This document shows, piece after piece, positions 59,236 to 64,000 of a stretch of DNA of 64,000 nucleotides; the first letter of the stretch is position 1; every line of letters begins with the position of its first letter. The notes under the pieces were generated by a model. The model did not search any database, had not been told where the DNA came from, and worked only from the letters and a program-made list of their open reading frames with translations. A program made the position numbers and the translations under genes. The DNA lies in assembly GCA_011033025.1 (NCBI GenBank), contig WFMF01000306.1, positions 150,572 to 214,571 of the forward strand. The letters run 5' to 3'. Source of the DNA: Beroe forskalii. Lineage: Eukaryota; Ctenophora; Nuda; Beroida; Beroidae.

Positions 59236-61132
59236 TCATAACAAGGAAGTTCTCTCCAGGTTTTCCATGATGATGGTATCCAGCACCACGTTGAGTACCA
59301 CCTGAACCATGCTGGTGTCGGTAGCTGTAGTGAAGTGGGGGTACACCATCTTCTTGCGGTTGTGGTTCCGTGATGTGAACTCTCCCTGAATGTAGGCCCC
59401 TGCTGCTTCCACGTTGTGGTCAGGACCTAGGGGATAATAGACTTTTTAAGGAGTTCAAGTGGTCCTGGGGATAATTGACTTTCTAATATTCCGGGGGATA
59501 TTTAACACAGTAACTCGACTTTTTAAATAGTTCACGGTTTGATTATCAAGTTCATTGCCTGAGCGATATTTTCATATGCGGGGAAATCACGAATTATGTA
59601 AGTATTACAACAAGAGGCGTTTATTATGTGGATTGTAGGCGTGGGAAAATAATAAAGTCTTGATCAATGATCAGTTGGTCACAATGGTGGTTAAATCATA
59701 CAGCCTGGAAACATTTTGATAGCATGCTGCTTTAAGAACCAAAAAGATAGTCATTTTAAGTTTTTAATTGAAAAACCAAAATTTCTTTTAAATTTTGATT
59801 GTCGAATGGCGAATGTGTCGGTATCAAAATTCAGCTAATCATTGCAGTATAGGCTAAAACTGCTAACAGCTCAATGATCAATTAGAGAATGGTGTCCGGA
59901 CGTCAAATTCCCCGAATCTATAGAACAATTCATTGGTCATTATGAAGTATTTGAATATTGCGAAAAATGTGGAGTTTCCACGCATGATAAGTGAATTAAG
60001 CAAGAAAATGTATTATGTAATGAGATTAATAAAATGGCACATGTGCGCGGCGTAAAATATGTAGACAAACTGCTGAAATTCAAATTTTGATAGTTCACTG
60101 AAAAAAGATTTCGCGCGCAATTTTATTTGAGAAGAATTTGCCAGGCGCGCACGTCAAATTCAGAGACGCGCCTCTTACAGTTCAATGATTTATACCGGCA
60201 ATGGTTCTCCAGTTATGGTATCATCATTCATCATGCCAGACCTCTCGCTTTAAAAGCCTGAATTGATGAATTACACCTTGATGGAAAATTAAATGGCAGC
60301 AATATATTGTTCAGAAAGTGTGTTTAAACTTCTAAAAGGCTTTCAGGAACATTTATCATTATCCGTCGCTTTTTGAATATTATACCATTAATGGATTGCT
60401 ACAACGCTAAGAAATAAATTTGAATGATGCATGGAGTACGTGCCTACAAATGTATTTCTATTGGGAATTCGATCCGAACATAGTGAACACATGGCTACTA
60501 CGTGAATGAACGCGATAGCGCATTAATGCAATTGCCTTGAAGTTGAAGGTACATCACACACCTGTGCACTTTCAATTTATTAATGCTGTACGCTATGGGG
60601 TCTACGTCTGAGAGAGAGCAGCTATTGCCATATATGGACTTCACAGCTCTTGCTCTCTTAATTTAACGACCGGAGCTAATGTTTGCTTGAGTGTATAGAA
60701 GTAGGCGATTTTATTTCCCCCAAGAATGAACCTCCAATTAATGTACCGGGAAATATCCATTAAGAATTTAGGAAAATATATGGTACATTAGCATAGCAGG
60801 TGGCCTGGTTTAGCCGAATCATAGCTGCATAAAAGCATAAAGTGAATATATTTCATGGCGGAACATTAGATTATCATAATCTGATGGTTCTATGATCTAT
60901 ATTGATTTATTGCATCCGTTTCATAGCATGAAATGCTTGAGGTGTGACTCCGTAGCATTACACTTTACTGGCCTGCAAAGATTTATATGTGCATCGTGCA
61001 ATATCTCAATACGTAAAAAGTTTCAAGGTGCAAAGTAAACTCACCGCTGTATTCAGGCATGTAGATTCGAAGGTGTCTTTTCGTGTACATGACTTTCTCC
61101 CTAAACAAATCCACTTTGTTCAGGAAGAGAAT
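59236..61132 (-). CDS. Second G-protein alpha copy, last two exons (partial)
   Basis: Exon 61132-61045 is identical to 40091-40004 ([18 protein letters not shown]...). Exon 59426-59236 matches 34428-34238 with six base differences, all at third positions and all synonymous, so the encoded C-terminus (FTTATDT ... ENLERTSLL) is unchanged. Splice sites and stop are intact. The upstream exons would lie beyond the window. It is either a true paralogue or the other haplotype of the same gene. Confidence 0.85.
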
Positions 61133-61732
61133 CTGAAATTCGAATGGGTTAGTAAATAATAACGGCGTAGAAGTATATTTAAGATCCAAATTCTTGACTT
61201 AATAATGGTGTTCCTATTTCGCATTTCATGTGAAAATCATTCAACTTGTGATCGGAGTAGAACTCTTAAACAAATGAAATAGATACATGTCATTCTCTGA
61301 TAAAGCAAAATCGGAAGTGACATGGGATACTGATAAGGTGTTCGTAAGTTCGAGTGTCGGCTATAATCCTTTGACAGTTAGACTGAACCTGACCAGCTTT
61401 TCAACTGTGTTTTGAGTCAGTTAACGCTGCAAGACTCTCACATGCAAACTAAAAGAACAAGTAGCCAGTGATTTCATGATAACTTGTCACATGAATGTCA
61501 AAATAAGTTACTTACTTATAGTTTGAACATAATATAGAGATAGATAAGTGAGTTTTATGACGACGCTCGCGCAAAAATAAAAATAAAACTCAAGGTGGCT
61601 AGTAAACTCCTCATGACTTTATGTCATCGAACAATTTTTCAAGATATCTTCAGTCGCAAAATTTAGAGAAATCAACCACAATTCAGTTGCCACAATATTT
61701 TCGTGGACATTTCCGAGATACCTATCAACTTA

Positions 61733-62930
61733 GGGATCGTTCACATATTACGTAATCAATTTTTGGGCATTTTTTACCCCCCTCCCCCCCCCTCCGTAAT
61801 CAAACGTAATCATGGCCAAACCCCCTCTTTTTGGAAAATATTACGTAATCATGGCCCAACCCCCCCCCCTCCTCCAGTTTTTTTGACGTCACCAAAAAAA
61901 CTATATTAACTGACAAAAAAATTCCCATAACCAGGGCCCATAACCATGATTGTTTCAATTCAATCATCAACATCATCGACCTGAAGATGACATTCAAAGC
62001 TTCTTTTAGTTTTTCCTACGTAAATCTCGCCTACGACAACTCCTCTGACAATGAGATGGACACCTCCTCCTCTTTCTCCTCCTCCAATGCATCCTCATCT
62101 GCTCATCATCCTCCTTTACCTCCAACAGATCATCCTCCTCCTCTACACCTGAGGCCCCCAGTTTCACTAAAGAGCCAGAAATCAACGTCTTGGTCCCATC
62201 TCAACCTCCTTCAAAACCGATAGAACCAAAGTTCAGTATCCGTGTCCTGCTCATCTGCCACCAAAGCCGACAGAACCCAAGATTCAGACCAGCCCTAGCC
62301 CCTAAGTGCCAGATCAGAGTCTGGCAACTTCACAGACAACTGCAGCTTCCACACCTTCATCAAAAACATTGATTCCTGGATAATGGAGCTGCGGATGTAC
62401 CCCAAGACCGGCTCTGGCATCAACTCTAGAACTCTAGGGAGAGAAGGCCTCCGAACCTCTGATCAAGCACAGAGCAGCAAACCTTACATACAGAGAGGCA
62501 CTGAAGTGGTTTGGAAGAGTTCAACGAATGGAGTAAATCACTCCTATATGGGCAGCACTAATCTAAAGGAACTATACATTCTGAACCATATTTTGTTAGA
62601 GTAGATCATATTTTAATCATAATTATGAAATTTTGACAATTTTTTCTGCAAATGGTAAATTTTTGGTAACAAAAATTCGGAAATCCTTTAAATTTTCATA
62701 AAAAATTCTCGAAATTTTTATGAAAATTCTTTAAATTTTTATGAAAATTCTTGAAATTTTCATCAAAATTCATGAAATTTTCATAAAAATCCTTAAAATT
62801 TTCATGAAAATTTAGATATTTTGATTACGTAATCATTGGCCAAACCCCCCCTCCCCCCCTCGTAATCAAACGTAATCATTTGGAAACCCCCTCCCCCCCT
62901 CGGCTGATTACGTAATATGTGAACGATCCC
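61733..62930. mobile_element. 1198 bp PIF/Harbinger-like non-autonomous element
   Basis: It is absent from copy 1 (empty site near 40680). It has perfect 26 bp terminal inverted repeats beginning GGGATCGTTCACATATTACG (61733-61758 and 62905-62930) and a TTA duplication on each side (61730-61732, 62931-62933). A TWA-type 3 bp target duplication with GG-starting ends fits PIF/Harbinger. Sub-terminal CCCCCTCC and CGTAATCA words recur near both ends. The middle (61990-62590) is richer in GC and has open frames with Ser/Pro-rich translations, possibly captured sequence. 62640-62820 is a tandem AATTTTCATGAAAATTC-like repeat. Confidence 0.8.
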
Positions 62931-63655
62931 TTATCTTTACACTTGTCTTTAAAGTAAATATGCATGGAGGGTTGTAGGCAGGGGCGTTTCTGGCTTGCGC
63001 CCATCTCTACACCACAGCCCCTCCACTGCACCAGTTGGTCACAAAGACATCTCATCAATCTAGCATATTTAAGAGGATAAGTTGAAAAACGTTTCAAAGA
63101 AACGAGGGGTTTTAAAATCAGGAGCTTTCGAAAATGATACGATTTTCGTCGTCAGCTAGCATATTTCACCCCTGCTCAACTGCACCGTAGCTAAATTTCC
63201 GTCCGAGAAACGATGCTGTTATTGCTTTCGTACAACCTTTAATCAAGTCAATGTGCAGTGGAGCTGTTTAATTACAGCGGGCAGGTCTAACCATACTATA
63301 ATCCCAGTAACACTTACTGAGCTGGGTTCGGCATGCTACACAGCTAAAAATATCATGCCTTTTAAGGATTAATTGGGCCGTTCAGATTGCGAGGGTAGAG
63401 TGCAATGCGTCTTATTTGATACTACACATACCGCCTCACACTAGTTTATAGAATAAACACACGACACACCAACACACATGGTATGAATACACGCTGAATA
63501 CATAGGTAGATAAGTGGATAGTTTACAATCTCTGCAGTCTGCTCATGTAGAAAGCAAGCTTTAAGTTCTGGGGATCCGTTCAACTAACAACACCGGCTCG
63601 TTTCCAATGAATAGTCAACTATCGTTTGGTGGGTTTTATCTGCCACAGAATATAT

Positions 63656-63711
63656 AAAAACTTAAAAAGCTAAAATAATATTCGAATATTATTTTAGCTT
63701 TTTAAGTTTTT
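63656..63711. repeat. 56 bp perfect palindrome present only in copy 2
   Basis: Two 28-base arms meet at TTCGAA; the right arm (AGCTTTTTAAGTTTTT) corresponds to the single sequence in copy 1 near 41403-41420. Copy 1 has no left arm. It looks like a templated inverted duplication of a local sequence. Confidence 0.8.
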
Positions 63712-64000
63712 AGTAGAACACCTCTCCCACAAATACCCCGAATTATTGATTTCCTTTATTTATTTTATGTTTCATTTACTTGATAGCGATTTCAAATATA
63801 CCATCATCTCATCATGATGTGTTCTTGTGTTGGAATAATTAAAGTTCATAAGCACACGCACATAAATCTGCAAATCCACTGAAATCTGCGTCACAGCTTT
63901 AGAGATTATTAACACCGATATTACGAATTAAAATGATAGATAGAGGGAAAGGTTGCAATAATAACCTTCACTGCAGTTAATATACCGTGAAATCATGGAA

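Larger units (their letters stand above)
58593..64000. repeat. Large duplicated segment, copy 2 (runs off the window)
   Basis: Collinear with 33556-41705 from GAAGAATTG...GAGCGACTAC onward, same orientation, offset about 25 kb. It lacks the PHD-RT and hAT-like insertions but carries its own insertion at 61733-62930. It continues past the window edge. Confidence 0.9.

Overview
The window reads as nuclear DNA of an invertebrate animal, AT-rich, with short exons, canonical GT..AG introns and many small transposons. A non-bilaterian such as a cnidarian is plausible, but the sequence alone does not fix the taxon. Nothing here is prokaryotic. Gene models were built by hand from splice sites and reading-frame phase, so exon edges may be off by a few bases.

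Layout. (1) 1876-15611, plus strand: an 18-exon gene whose basic N-terminal coiled coil and general layout resemble the ciliary/centrosomal protein CEP126. A 3.65 kb foldback element sits in intron 1. (2) 17079-32469, minus strand, tail-to-tail with gene 1: lysosomal alpha-mannosidase (GH38, MAN2B1-like), 12 exons per transcript plus one duplicated, mutually exclusive exon. Its 9.5 kb penultimate intron (between the last two coding segments' 27706 and 18149 borders) holds an intronless CH/coiled-coil/ankyrin gene on the same strand, broken by about three frameshifts, and a 4 kb foldback element with dead LINE pieces. (3) 34238-52004, minus strand: a heterotrimeric G-protein alpha subunit with nine exons. 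Its last intron carries an intact 1085-residue PHD-finger/reverse-transcriptase/endonuclease retroelement and a 628 bp hAT-like element. (4) About 52.3-58.6 kb: AT-rich and without recognisable genes. (5) 58593-64000: a second copy of 33556-41705 that carries the last two exons of another G-alpha copy. This is either a tandem duplication with a unit of about 25 kb or an unmerged second haplotype.

The two copies act as natural empty-site controls. The retroelement and the hAT-like element are only in copy 1 and a PIF/Harbinger-like element is only in copy 2, so ends and target-site duplications can be read directly. All six differences in 279 coding bases of the shared G-alpha exons are synonymous.

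The most interesting signals are: a pair of alpha-mannosidase exons (30084-30282 and 30328-30517) forced to be mutually exclusive by phase and by a 45-base spacer; repeated local tandem duplication of exon edges (splice donors, an acceptor, a start-codon region) in all three multi-exon genes; and the precisely bounded PHD-RT element with an 8-base leader.
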